Positions 29,218 through 41,183 of a DNA stretch of 64,000 nucleotides are shown one piece after another. This DNA comes from Eutreptiella sp. 'Long Island Sound 2002' (lineage: Eukaryota; Euglenozoa; Euglenophyceae; Eutreptiales; Eutreptiaceae): contig OZ038388.1 of the NCBI GenBank assembly GCA_964036045.1, positions 2,675,501 through 2,739,500 of the forward strand, written 5' to 3'. The notes beneath the pieces are model-generated. The model was not told the origin of the DNA and did no database searches. It saw nothing but the letters and a program-made list of their open reading frames with translations. Every line of letters starts with the position of its first letter. Position 1 is the first letter of the stretch. The position numbers and the translations under genes are program-made.

Positions 29218-32200
29218 CCAGTAAAGTGTGGAGCACCACAAGCAACGCGATGATTGCAAATGAAGCGAACAATATCTGTAAAGACGGTCCAACACTTCAG
29301 TCTGAGAGGACTGCGCTTGCCATCAGTTCTGCAACTGCAATGGGAGGTGCCTTTTGCCAGTGCACATGGCCAGCCGATGTCAGACCTGGGCGCTAATGAC
29401 GACGCTCCGATGACTGATGCGCAGCACAACCGCTGCGCATGGGCAGGGTGACCGCCAGCAATTAAAAAGAGGTGATGCAATGAGGAGGACGGTGCTAAAT
29501 ATCCAACCCCTGGAACAGATATCCAGGACCACCAGGCTGACCAGCAGCTGACATTTTGCTCAGAGGAGCAGCTACACAGGCAATGTGATTGGCAGCGGCT
29601 TGAAGTGCTCCTGCACATGGGATGTGCACTGTGCTGAATCCGTTGGGGGAACTCCCTGGCACAATCTGCATATGTGTGTGGGCAGGGGATGTATACCCTG
29701 TTGCAGGTGTTGGGTCACCCCACAGCAAGTGGCCTTCCTCAGGGAGGCGAAAGGAGGAAGCTATGCCCGGATGTGCAGAAGACCATACAAGAGAGGGACC
29801 ACTCCACTACAACACTGCAATGGAGGGGGCAGACGAGGCGGTCTTCGTCAGGGAAAAAGAAACCAGTGATGCCGGCTGAACGCAACTGCGTCCCGGCAAC
29901 AGTCAATCCAAGTAACATGTGGAGCACCACAAGCAACGCGATGATTGCAAATGAAGCGAACAATATCTGTGAAGACGGTCCAACACTTCAGTCTGAGAGG
30001 ACTGCGCTTGCCATCAGTTCTGCAACTGCAATGTGGAGGTGCCTTTTGCCAGTGCACATGGCCAGCCGATGTCAGACCTGGGCGCTAATGACGACGCTCC
30101 GATGACTGAGGGGGTATTGTCACACAGTGCACGCACAGCGCCAGTTGTTACGGTGTTTATCCCAACACTGCTATCCCTGGTGAATGCAATAGAAAGTCTG
30201 AGGACATGAGGGGCAAAATATGATGTCCCGCAGCAGACACCCCGAGAATGTATCACCACAAACCCAGCTCAGGGCGCCCGTTTGCAAGATACATACCAGC
30301 AGAGGTGGGGGGATGTTGCTACAATTATGCAGCATGGCAATGGCACAATGCAACAATGCTGTGTGGGTACCGGTGCCAATCATATATACCCCGAAAACTG
30401 GCTACCGGTGGTGGCAAACAGCCGACCTGTTGCACAGCGTGCGCACAGCGCACGGAGCACCCTAAGGCATAGCACTACCACTGCGCATGGGCAGGGTGAC
30501 CGCCAGCGATGGAAAAGAGGTGATGCAATGAGGAGGACGGTGCTAAATATCCAACCCCTGGAACAGATATCCAGGACCACCAGGCTGACCAGCAGCTGAC
30601 ATTTTGCTCAGAGGAGCAGCTACAGGGGCAATGTGATTTGCAGCGGCTTGAAGTGCTCCTGCACATGGGATGTGCACTGTGCTGATTCCGTTGGGGGAAC
30701 TCCCTGGCACAATCTGCATATGTGTGGGCAGGGGATGTATACGCTGTTGTAGGCGTTGGGTCGCCCGACAGCAAGTGGCCTTCCTCAGGGAGGCGAAAGG
30801 AGGAAGCTATGCCCGGATGTGCAGAAGACCATACAAGAGAGGGACCACTCCACTACAACACTGCAATGGAGGGGGCAGACGAGGCGGTCTTCGTCAGGGT
30901 GAACGCAACTGCGTCCCGGCAACAGTCAATCCAAGTAAAGTGTGGAGCACCACAAGCAACGCGATGATTGCAAATGAAGCGAACAATATCTATGAAGACG
31001 GTCCAACACTTCAGTCCGAGAGGACTGCATTTGCCATCAGTTCTGCAACTGCAATGGGAGGTGCCTTTTGCCAGTGCACATGGCCAGCCGATGTCAGACC
31101 TGGGCGCTAATGACGGCGCTCCGATGACTGATGCGCAGCACAACCGCTGCGCATGGGCAGGGTGACCGCCAGCGATGGAAAAGAGGTGATGCAATGAGGA
31201 GGACGGTGCTAAATATCCAACCCCTGGAACAGATATCCAGGACCACCAGGCTGACCAGCAGCTGACATTTTGCTCAGAGGAGCAGCTACACGGGCAATGT
31301 GATTTGCAGCGGCTTGAAGTGCTCCTGCACATGGGATGTGCACTGTGCTGAATCCGTTGGGGGAACTCCCTGACACAATCTGCATATGTGTGGGCAGGGG
31401 ATGTATACGCTGTTGCAGGCGTTGGGTCGCCCGACAGCAAGTGGCCTTCCTCAGGGAGGCGAAAGGAGGAAGCTATGCCCGGATGTGCAGAAGACCATAC
31501 AAGAGAGGGACCACTCCACTACAACACTGCAATGGAGGGGGCAGACGAGGCGGTCTTCGTCAGGGAAAAAGAAACCAGTGATGCCGGCTGAACGCAACTG
31601 CGTCCCGGCAACAGTCAATCCAAGTAACATGTGGAGCACCACAAGCAACGCGATGATTGCAAATGAAGCGAACAATATCTATGAAGACGGTCCAACACTT
31701 CAGTCCGAGAGGACTGCATTTGCCATCAGTTCTGCAACTGCAATGGGAGGTGCCTTTTGCCAGTGCACATGGCCAGCCGATGTCAGACCTGGGCGCCAAT
31801 GACGGCGCTCCGATGACTGATGCGCAGCACAACCGCTGCGCATGGGCAGGGTGACCGCCAGCGATGGAAAAGAGGTGATGCAATGAGGAGGACGGTGCTA
31901 AATATCCAACCCCTGGAACAGATATCCAGGACCACCAGGCTGACCAGCAGCTGACATTTTGCTCAGAGGAGCAGCTACAGGGGCAATGTGATTTGCAGCG
32001 GCTTGAAGTGCTCCTGCACATGGGATGTGCACTGTGCTGATTCCGTTGGGGGAACTCCCTGACACAATCTGCATATGTGTGGGCAGGGGATGTATACGCT
32101 GTTGTAGGCGTTGGGTCGCCCCACACCAAGTGGCCTTCCTCAGGGAGGCGAAAGGAGAAAGCTATGCCCGGATGTGCAGAAGACCATACAAGAGAGGGAC

Positions 32201-33745
32201 CACTCCACTACAACACTGCAATGGAGGGGGCAGACGAGGCGGTCTTCGTCAGGGAAAAAGAAACCAGTGATGCCGGCTGAACGCAACTGCGTCCCGGCAA
32301 CAGTCAATCCAAGTAACATGTGCAGCACCACAAGCAACGCGATGATTGCAAATGAAGCGAACAATATCTATGAAGACGGTCCAACACTTCAGTCTGAGAG
32401 GACTGCATTTGCCATCAGTTCTGCAACTGCAATGTGGAGGTGCCTTTTGCCAGTGCACATGGCCAGCCGATGTCAGACCTGGGCGCCAATGACGGCGCTC
32501 CGATGACTGATGCGCAGCACAACCGCTGCGCATGGGCAGGGTGACCGCCAGCGATGGAAAAGAGGTGATGCAATGAGGAGGACGGTGCTAAATATCCAAC
32601 CCCTGGAACAGATATCCAGGACCACCAGGCTGACCAGCAGCTGACATTTTGCTCAGAGGAGCGGCTACAGGGGCAATGTGATTGGCAGCGGCTTGAAGTG
32701 CTCCTGCACATGGGATGTGCACTGTGCTGATTCCGTTGGGGGAACTCCCTGACACAATCTGCATATGTGTGGGCAGGGGATGTATACGCTGTTGTAGGCG
32801 TTGGGTGGCCCCACACCAAGTGGCCTTCCTCAGGGAGGCGAAAGGAGGAAGCTATGCCCGGATGTGCAGAAGACCATACAAGAGAGGGACCACCCCACTA
32901 CAACACTGCAATGGAGGGGGCAGACGAGGCGGTCTTCGTCAGGGAAAAAGAAACCAGTGATGCCGGCTGAACGCAACTGCGTCCCGGCAACAGTCAATCC
33001 AAGTAACATGTGCAGCACCACAAGCAACGCGATGATTGCAAATGAAGCGAACAATATCTATGAAGACGGTCCAACACTTCAGTCTGAGAGGACTGCGCTT
33101 GCCATCAGTTCTGCAACTGCAATGGGAGGTGCCTTTTGCCAGTGCACATGGCCAGCCGATGTCAGACCTGGGCGCCAATGACGGCGCTCCGATGACTGAT
33201 GCGCAGCACAACCGCTGCGCATGGGCAGGGTGACCGCCAGCGATTGAAAAGAGGTGATGCAATGAGGAGGACGGTGCTAAATATCCAACCCCTGGAACAG
33301 ATATCCAGGACCACCAGGCTGACCAGCAGCTGACATTTTGCTCAGAGGAGCAGCTACAGGGGCAATGTGATTGGCAGCGGCTTGAAGTGCTCCTGCACAT
33401 GGGATGTGCACTGTGCTGATTCCGTTGGGGGAACTCCCTGACACAATCTGCATATGTGTGTGGGCAGGGGATGTATACGCTGTTGTAGGCGTTGGGTCGC
33501 CCCACAGCAAGTGGCCTTCCTCAGGGAGGCGAAAGGAGAAAGCTATGCCCGGATGTGCAGAAGACCATACAAGAGAGGGACCACCCCACTACAACACTGC
33601 AATGGAGGGGGCAGACGAGGCGGTCTTCGTCAGGGAAAAAGCGACCAAATCCGTTGCACGTTCTGCTGCGCACTGCAAGAACGCAGCCAATGACCCGCCG
33701 GCTGAACGCAACTGCGTCCCGGCAACGGCCAATCCGAGAGGTCGC
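29218..33745. repeat. ~690-bp tandem array (about six units)
   Basis: The marker GCAAATGAAGCG recurs at 29256, 29947, 30970, 31659, 32348 and 33038. Spacings are 691, 1023, 689, 689 and 690, the long one being explained by an insertion in unit 2. Units differ by scattered substitutions. Minus-strand frames of 188–195 codons recur in the units, but spacings of 689 and 691 are not multiples of three and no domain is visible, so I do not call them genes. The last unit is altered after 33640 and the array stops near 33745, about 190 bp from the subtilase stop codon. Confidence 0.9.
30109..30479. mobile_element. MITE-like insertion in array unit 2
   Basis: After CGCTCCGATGACTGA the unit is interrupted by about 370 bp starting GGGGGTATTGTCACACAGTG. 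It ends …GCACAGCGCACGGAGCACCC, with array sequence resuming at CTGCGCATGGGCAGG. Its ends resemble, in inverse orientation, the GCGCAC-rich termini of the repeats at 17.3 and 28.9 kb. About 15 bp of the unit are missing at the junction, so the insertion is not a clean one. Confidence 0.5.
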
Positions 33746-33935
33746 TAACCGTCTCTCACCGCTCAACAGGCGGTCTCAGGCCTAAAGAAGGCGCAGAAAG
33801 ACAAAAGAAATGAAGCATCCCAGGATATCCCAGAAACGACAGCCAGAGCTGCCGACAGTAGTGGCCCTCGGGCAAGGGCAAAGTCTTGTAGGGAAGCACG
33901 TCGCATGTGCTCGCAAAGGGAAGCTACAGCCTGGC

Positions 33936-36900
33936 TCATATAGAGAGGCCCCGGGGGTTGCCACAAGGGCCGCCCGGGCCCTGCGCCACAGGGGCCTCCG
34001 AATCCCCAAGAGCACCGAACTGCGGCGCCAAGCCCTCGGATGCGGACACCGGGGGCCGGGGGGCCCGGGCTCGCCACAGCCCCAGCGCCACCGCCACCGC
34101 TGCCACGACCCCCGCCGCCCGCGCAAACGCACGGGGCCCGTCCCATGACCGCCCGCGTAGGGCAGCGCCGCGCAGCGCCCGGGCGCTTTGGACCGGGAAT
34201 TTGGAGGCAGGGCCGTGGGGCAGCGGGGCCCGGCGGTCGTGCACGTGCACTAGCAGCACCCGCCGGGCGGCCACCACGTTCTTCTGCCCCACGGCGTTCC
34301 GCAGCAGCGCGGCCCGGACCTCCGCGGCGTCGGCGGTGGGGCGGGCCTCCAGGTACACCGCCACCGCCCCGCTCACCACCGGACAGGCCATGGACGTGCC
34401 CGAGATGTGGCCCACTCTCCCCCGCGGGAGCGTGCTCAGGACGCGGGTGCCCGGGGCGTAAAGATCGACACAGCGCCCGAAGTTCGAGAAGGACGACAGA
34501 CGGTCGTACCGGTCCGTGGCGCCCACCGTGATCACGGACCGGGAGTGGGCCGGCCAGAACCCGCAGGCATCTTGGCGGGCGTTGCCGGCGGCGACGACGG
34601 AAATGATCCCGACCTGCAAAGACCGCGGGGGGGGGGGGGGGGTGGCTTTCCCAACCCCCCCCCCAACCACGGGCTCCCGAGTCTGCCTGCATACTATGCC
34701 TGCGGGGGGGGGGGTCTGAGAGGGCGCTGGTCAGTGGGTATCCCACCATACGTACCTCAAAGTGATCCCCATGACGCGCGGATCATTTTGAACATACACA
34801 AGTGGGGGGACATTTGTTTTTCAAAAAGAATTTTCCATCCGTCAGCAAAGGGCAAATAAAATCAAACAAAATTGGCTCTTGCCCGCGGGAGCCCATTTTC
34901 TGAAACCCCCCCCCCCCCCCACAATCCTGGGCTCCTGAGTCTGCCTGCATACTATGCCTGCGGGGGGGGCGCAATTGGTCAGGTGTGGACCCGCCACTGT
35001 CGCTCCAGCCGCGCCTGCCCCACGGCCTTCATTGCTGTCTCAGTTCGTCACGTGTTCGTCCGGCCACTGGCCTTGCTTGTGTTCCAAACAGTTCCATGTC
35101 CCTGCCTCCCTGGCTGGGGTAAGAGCTATGGGCCTCAGGTTCTGGGCTTTACCGCCTGGGGACACTGCACACATGATACTGAGTCCGGGTCGTGGCGTGT
35201 ATGTGGTGTTCCATGTTTAGGTCTTGTGTTACCATGGCTGTGCTTGCATGTGCTGGCCCCTCTTGGCCACACACCCTTGGCTTCGTGTTCCCGGGGTCAT
35301 GGAGGGCTCGCGGTGCGAGAAGTCAGAGGTTAGCCGGGGGGGGGGGGGGGTCTGAGAGGGCGCTGGTCAGTGGGTATCCCACCATACGTACCTCAAAGTG
35401 ATCCCCATGACGCGCTGATCATTTTGAACATACACAAGTGGGGGGACATTTGTTTTTCAAAAAGAATTTTCCATCCGTCAGCAAAGGGGAGATAAAAGCA
35501 AACAAAATTGGCTCTTGCCCGCGGGAGCCCATTTTCTGAACCCCCCATTTCCCCCCCACAATCCTGGGCTCAACAGCCCCCCCCCCCCCCCCCCCCCACG
35601 CCCGCAGAGCAAACTTCTGGTCGCTGGACCTCAATACGGTCGGGTTGCAGTGTCCGCATTAGGCTCTGGCTGCGCCTGCCCCGCGACTGTCATCGCCTTC
35701 TGTCCATCTTGCCAACTCGTGGCGCGTCCGTTGAGTGTCCGGTGAACTAGTGTTCATCCCTCGACCCTACCTCCGCTGGCCGCATTGGCTGTCCGGGCTC
35801 TACTGGGTTAAGCGTACATGCCCATTTTCTGAAGCCCCCCATTCCCCCCCCCCCCACAATCCTGGGCTCAACCCCCCCCCCCCCCCCGGCAGAGCAAACT
35901 GCTGGTTGCTGCGGGGGGGGGGGGGGGGCTGGGGGCGGGGACTGGCCGGGGAAGGCCCTGGGGGGACAACACCCCCACATGGGTCTTGTTGTATGTGACT
36001 GTTGGTCGGTCTTCACTGACGACTGCAGACGGAAATGGTCGTGTTGGTGTGTGGCAGTGGCAGAGGCTGCCATGCAAGGCCCGGGGAAGGCGCGCCCCAG
36101 GAATCCGCAGGGCCCGGACCGACGGTATGAGGGGGGCACACCACGAATTGCATCCCGGGGGGTGCGGCGTGGATGGCTCAAGAAGGAGCATGCGGCATCC
36201 GCTGTCGTTTGCGGGCCAACGTGGGTTGGAGCCGGCGACCTGCGAGGTGATGTGACTGTCCCCACGTACGCCATGGGGCCTTGACTGGGGGCTACATGCC
36301 AGTCCACAACCGGATGTAGTAGAAGGGGGGGGGGGGGTTGGCTGGGATCCCCCCTCCTCCCAGGGTCCCCCTGTGGTCCCCTCCGAAGGCGGGCCAAGAC
36401 TTTTTGAAGCGTAGATCCTCTTGGCACCGAAGGCGCCGAAGCAAAATTTTGGTTGTCAGCCTCAAACATTAGAAGGGGAGGAGGGGGGGGGGCGGGGGGG
36501 GGGGCACCCCCTCCTCCTGCGGTGTACGGCCACACTGGGGGGGGGGGGGGGTGAGGACGGGAGGTGTAGTCTTGTGGGGGGGGGGGGGGGTCCATCCGCG
36601 GCCCACAACCGCCGCATCACTCGTCTCACAGCATCACACCCTCCGTCCCTCCCAGGCCTCGCCACATCTGATGTGGGAGGTCGTACCACAGGCCCAGGGG
36701 CTGTACTGTGCAGCCGCGGTCCCCACAGCGCACGGCAGCGGTCGCTTTGGGTGCCTGGAATGCACTCTTTTTGAGGCGGAGGTCCGTGACCGGAGGACGG
36801 TCTTGTGCGTTTGGCATTGCAGTGCACTGCACCTTCGATTGTGCGCTGTGGAAGGCAGAGGCCGCGGCCGTCAATACAACAACATCCCCCCGGGTCCCCA

Positions 36901-39900
36901 AGCGGTACCCCAGGCAGTGCCACGCAGTAGGCCCGTGATGGCGGCGGAGTGTGTTCCATGAGCCAGAGGGTCCGCAGGTCTGCACGCCCCATGAGCACCC
37001 CCCGAACGTGCCACTAGCGTCCGGCAGGGAAACTGGTGCTCGGTAGCACTGGGCCCCGTACCAAAGGCCACTCAGTAATACCCGCCCCCCGTACCACCGG
37101 AACTCAGTAGGAACGTGCTGTGTCCAGCGTGTGGCTGAGTAGGACCCTGCTCCATCCGATCATGTCTGAGCCGGCAGACGCTAGTGGCAAGTCTGCCCCC
37201 CTCCCACACACATGCACTGCAGACAGCGCCACTGCTGTCGCATGTGTGTCGCGTCCGGACGCACCAGTCGGTACATCCACCGCCGCCCCCCACACGCCCC
37301 ACGAGGCTCACCTGCCGGGCCTTGGCCAACGCCCTTTCGCCGGCGTAGAAGCCGCTGGAGCGGGAGCCGAAGGACATGCTGAGGACGGTGGGCCTGCGGT
37401 GGCGCGTCTTGCGGGCGATCACAAAGTTGATGGCCTCGATGATGTCCGCACTGGTGGACCGGGCCCGGGAGCGGCCGAAGACCTTCACGGGGACGACCAG
37501 CACCGACTTGGCCACGCCGTAGCCGGGGGCCGCCACGATGCCCGCGCAGTGCGTTCCGTGAGACTTGTAGTCCTTCGTGGCCTTCTCCCGGGGGACCGCA
37601 CTGTAGCCCCTGTGGCACAACACACCCCAGACCATGAGGGGGTAGGGGGGGATGCATGGGACTCGGGCCCACGGTGTGCGAGGGGCTGGGGCGGGGAATA
37701 GGGGGGGGGGGGGACACCAGGTCACGGCTTAGCGTTCCCGGGGAGGGGGGGGGGGGGGCTCCTCCGCCTAAACCCACACCCACATCAGAAAATATTTTGG
37801 CAGGAAAACAAATGAAATTCTATTGCCTTCGGCGAGGCCCCTCGAAGACAGCCGGAGGCATCCTTCGGTGCCGGAAAGGGGGGCGGGGGGGCCTTCGGGC
37901 TTTCGGGCGGCCCATGGGCCAGGCTACATGGGTCTAGCGGGCCCCCCGTGCGCGCTCCAGGACCCGTATTGCCGCCAAATGACCACCCAATCCCCATCCC
38001 ATGGCCGACGGAAGGGGTTCGGAAAAAGTCACATCCGGGAAAATGTTAGATGACGCATGCCACCCTCGAAACGGCTCAGGCAAGGGCCCATGTGGAGGGC
38101 TATGGAGGGCCGACTGGGGGTACCCGAAGACCCCTGCCATGGCTTAGGGGTCCATGTGCAAGAAAAAAGGTGGTCAAGGCCTGGCTCTAAACCGACGCAC
38201 AGTGGCCACAGTCCGCACAAAATTTTCGACCCCCCCAACCTCCCAAAAAAGTGGCACCTGGGGAGAGGGGGGGGGGGGGGTCAAAATCAAAAAATTCTAT
38301 TGCCTTACCCTGACAGTACGTCTCCTCCCCACTGCTTGGAGCCGAGTCTGCGACTGACAAAAAATCCAAACTGTGTGTTTTTGTCTGCCTGTCTGCTTGC
38401 CCGAATGACTGTCTGACTGACTGCTGGCCTGGCTAACTGGCTGATTGGCTGACTGTCAGCCTCTCTTCAAGGTGCACTGCCGGAACCGCTGGTCGAATGG
38501 TAATGCACCAGGTCACGGTCTTTTCGATCGGCGGTTCGAACCCCCGTCGGCCGACCACGGCGCCGACCTAAAAACTTGCATTCAACTGCGTTACCATTCG
38601 ACCAGCTTTGTTCTGCCAGCACCTTGCCTCCCCACTGCTTGGAGCCTTCTGAGCACAAACTTTTGACCCCCCCCCCAGCCCCCCCCCCTCAAAAAAGTGA
38701 TATCCAGTTTTAGGGGATAGAGGCCTCAGAATCCAAAAATCAATTGGGGGATTGTCTGAATTGTCTTAATGGGCAAAATAATGATTTTACAAGGGGTTAG
38801 ACATCAAATATTATGCCTTGGGGTATGCTACGCGAATGACCCCAAAAAAGGGGGGGTATACGACGCCCGCACCTGCGCTTGATCTAACAACCTTTCTTCG
38901 AGGTGATTCATTGGAGGATCATTTTCTCTCCGGAAATGGTGATGTACAGGGCGTTGGACATCTGATATCATACCTTGCCGCGCCAGCGCGTGAAGTAACC
39001 ACCTCTCTTCGAGGTGATTTATCAAAGGGGCCCGGAATTGGAGGTTGATTTCAGGGAAATGACACTTTTTGGGGGTGCCTCTGACCCCCCCCCCTCTGTA
39101 AAGGTGAAATTGGCCACTCAGCTGTGGCCCACAGTGTCACAATGGACCGGATGTGGAGGATTGAGATCCGGCTGTGGGCATGGCGGCGCGGAGGACGGGG
39201 ATGGAGGCCCTCGCCCACCGGCACGGCTGCAGCCCCCCATCGCTGTTGAGCACTGGGGAGGCGGCTGCTCCCCAACCACCGTCAATTCCTCTTTCATGGC
39301 CGTGGACCATCCCCAACCGCCATCGGTTGCCCTACGCACGGCGTTGGCGGTTGCAGAACGGCCATCCCCCGCTGCCCCCTGCCGATGCCAAACGGTGTCC
39401 AGTGGTCTGCTGTCGGGAGTGGGCTGCTCTCCAACGTTAGTTGACGACCCCCCCCCCAAACCGCCATCCGGTTGGCCCATGTGCCCAAGGCACGTGTTGC
39501 GGATCGGGGGGTCAGTGCAGACGGTACCAGAGGTCCGCCCCACGGCGGACGTGTGCCCCCTCTCGAGAAAGGCCGGTGCCCCTCCCCCCCCCCCCCCCCC
39601 GAAGTATCTGACGCGCTCGTGTGGGCGCCATGCCTGAGGCGTCTCATGGCGGGTGAAGGTCCGTGGGGGCGTCGGTGCCCCGCAGCCCTCACTGCACAGA
39701 TCATATGCCGTTGACTGCTGTGGGGCCTGGATAAGGGCCCACACCCTTCCGCGAAACGTGTCGGGGACGCTTCGCCAACCTGTCCTCGTCGTTCAGGGCG
39801 GCGGTTTCGTTCTACAACCGCCGCCCACTGCACTTGAAGCAGACATAAATACAAAAATTTAGCCAGCAATCACAGATTTCAGGACTCCAAGAGTCCAGAG

Positions 39901-41183
39901 CAACAGAAATCCAGCAATCCAGGCGTCACAAAAACCAGAAATGCCAAAAATCAGAAGTCAGCAACACAACGCTCAGCACCACCGATCATTGCCCACCCGC
40001 TGTCCTACAGCCTCCCGCCGCCATCCAGCGCTGGCCAACCACCCAAATTCGCTCCTGGCGAAAACGTAAACTGTTTTGCGCGTCGCGCCACGCGCGCGTG
40101 TTGAAAAAATCAGTCCCGGCCCCGGGCACGAGCCGTCAGGCCCCGGGCACGAGACATCAGGCCCCGGGCATGAGACATCAGGCCCCGGGCATGAGACATC
40201 AGGCCCCGGGCATGAGACATCAGCCCAGGGCACAAGCTGACGGGCCCCTGGCACAAGCCGACGGGGCGCGGGCACGAGCCGTCGGGCCTTCTACTTCTCC
40301 GCAATCGCCGCCCACTGCTCTGACCGCCGGCCGTGCCATCAAGGGCCATGGCTGTACCCCCGCATTCCGGATGCAATTCGGTTCGCTTCAGATTTGGATT
40401 CTGAGGTTCGGGTGGCGCACGCGCGCGCGCACACACACACCGGGCAACCCGTCCCCTCAGCTGCGGATGCCACGCGTCGACCCCCGTGTCCGCGACGTAC
40501 ACCAGCACGTTCCGTCCCGTTCGAGGCGGGTTGTATCGCCCGTCCAGCGGCAACCGGATCTGATCCACCCGGTCCAAATGCCACGGCACCGCCTGCAGCT
40601 CCACGTCCACGTCCGGCCCCGGCCCCTGGACGCCGGAGGGCAGCCCCCCCATGTCTTCCGCCTGCGGCTCCACCTCCGCGTCGGCCTCCCCCTCCTCGGC
40701 GTCCGGGGGCACGTCCTCCGTCCCCATCCCCTCGTCCGCGGGCCCCTCGCCCGAGAACAGCTCGATCTCGAAGTTCTCCTCGATGGCCTCGACGCCGGGC
40801 ATGTCCCGGAGCGCCTGCAGCCGCGGCTCGACGTCCTCCAGCGCCGCGATGCAGACGGTGGCGGCCTTCAATTGCCCGGCCCCTCCCCCCGCCGAGCGCA
40901 GGTCCCGGTGGAAGTGGTGGGCGTCACGGCCCAGCGCCGTGTCCATCCGTTCCACGAGGCTCCCGTCCTCAAAGTCATCGGCAAAGGTCACCACGAACTC
41001 CGTCCCGTCGGTGCAGGCGCGGCTGCGCGCGGCGTTGGGGGCGCGGATGAGGGCGACACGCTCATCGACACGCGGCGGCGGCGCTCCGTCCCACGGCCCC
41101 GCCTCCTCCGCGCCCTGCGGCCCCGCCTCCGCCCCACAGCACAGGCACACCAACAGCGCCAGGACTATCAGCTTTGCAGCCAT
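33936..41183 (-). CDS. Proteinase K-like subtilisin serine protease, three exons
   Basis: Exons on the minus strand are 41183–40441, 37609–37312 and 34613–33936. Introns are GT–AG with matching phases (2, then 0), giving 572 residues and a TGA stop. Residues 1–20 look like a signal peptide (KLIVLALLVCLCCGAEA). About 60–145 form an inhibitor-I9-like propeptide (TEFVVTFADDFEDGSLVERM … GVEAIEENFEIELF), followed by an acidic linker. The catalytic triad is Asp232 (VADTGVDAWHP), His265 (SHGTHCAG) and Ser421 (SGTSMACPVVSG), with oxyanion Asn358 (VAAGNA). The segment DRYDRLSSFSNFG is typical of proteinase K. Each catalytic residue is on a different exon. A hydrophobic segment at about 511–528 (GVVAAVAVALGLW) could anchor the protein in a membrane. 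It is probably an endopeptidase of the secretory pathway or cell surface. The start is the ATG directly before the signal peptide. Confidence 0.9.
34614..37311 (-). other. Intron 2 of the subtilase gene
   Basis: The 2.7-kb intron has donor CAG|GTGAGC and acceptor TTTGCAG|G. It contains long poly-C/poly-G runs (for example 34628–34640, 35580–35597, 35905–35927, 36539–36551) and an internal duplication (34690–35600). No gene is seen inside. Confidence 0.8.
34690..35600. repeat. Duplicated ~240-bp segment in subtilase intron 2
   Basis: The segment starting GTCTGAGAGGGCGCTGGTCAG at about 34713 recurs at about 35350. Both continue through CAAAGTGATCCCCATGACGCG, TTTGTTTTTCAAAAAG and GGAGCCCATTTTCTGAA, then a poly-C run and CACAATCCTGGGCTC. 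A third, partial copy of the end lies at about 35818–35870. Units are separated by unique sequence. Confidence 0.8.
38470..38640 (+). other. tRNA-like element with an inverted half copy
   Basis: GCTGGTCGAATGGTAATGC (38489–38507, A-box-like) and GGTTCGAACCC (38533–38543, B box) are spaced as in a tRNA. A strict cloverleaf does not form. An inverted copy of the first part (ACCATTCGACCAGC) follows at about 38602–38615. The phrase CTCCCCACTGCTTGGAGCC occurs on both sides (about 38325 and 38628). Probably a rearranged SINE, not a functional tRNA gene. Confidence 0.45.
38838..39030. repeat. Short dispersed repeat, two partial copies
   Basis: The phrase CTGCGCTTGATCTAACAACC with TTTCTTCGAGGTGATT occurs at about 38872–38907, and CACCTCTCTTCGAGGTGATTT recurs at about 39000–39020. 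Both relate to 28950–29000. TCTTCGAGG/CCTCGAAGA-type symmetry is present. The copies lie inside subtilase intron 1. Confidence 0.45.
40118..40290. repeat. 21-bp minisatellite in subtilase intron 1
   Basis: About eight units of CATCAGGCCCCGGGCATGAG(A), degenerate at both ends. On the minus strand it reads through the exon 1 frame as a CPGPDVS repeat, but it lies beyond the chosen donor. Confidence 0.9.

Larger units (their letters stand above)
37610..40440 (-). other. Intron 1 of the subtilase gene
   Basis: The 2.8-kb intron has donor CCCG|GTGTGT and acceptor CCACAG|G, joining phase 2. An alternative donor five bases earlier on the transcript would break the frame. It contains a tRNA-like element, short dispersed repeats and a 21-bp minisatellite, described separately. 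Confidence 0.75.

Noticed and set aside
29218-33510. Recurring 188–195-codon minus-strand protein in the 690-bp array
   Set aside because: The period varies between 689 and 691, the frames are interrupted differently between units, and the composition is Cys/Ser-rich without a domain.
40441-40446. Alternative exon 1 donor five bases earlier (CGG|GTTGCC)
   Set aside because: It would leave phase 0 and break the frame into exon 2, whereas the CCCG|GTGTGT donor restores it exactly.
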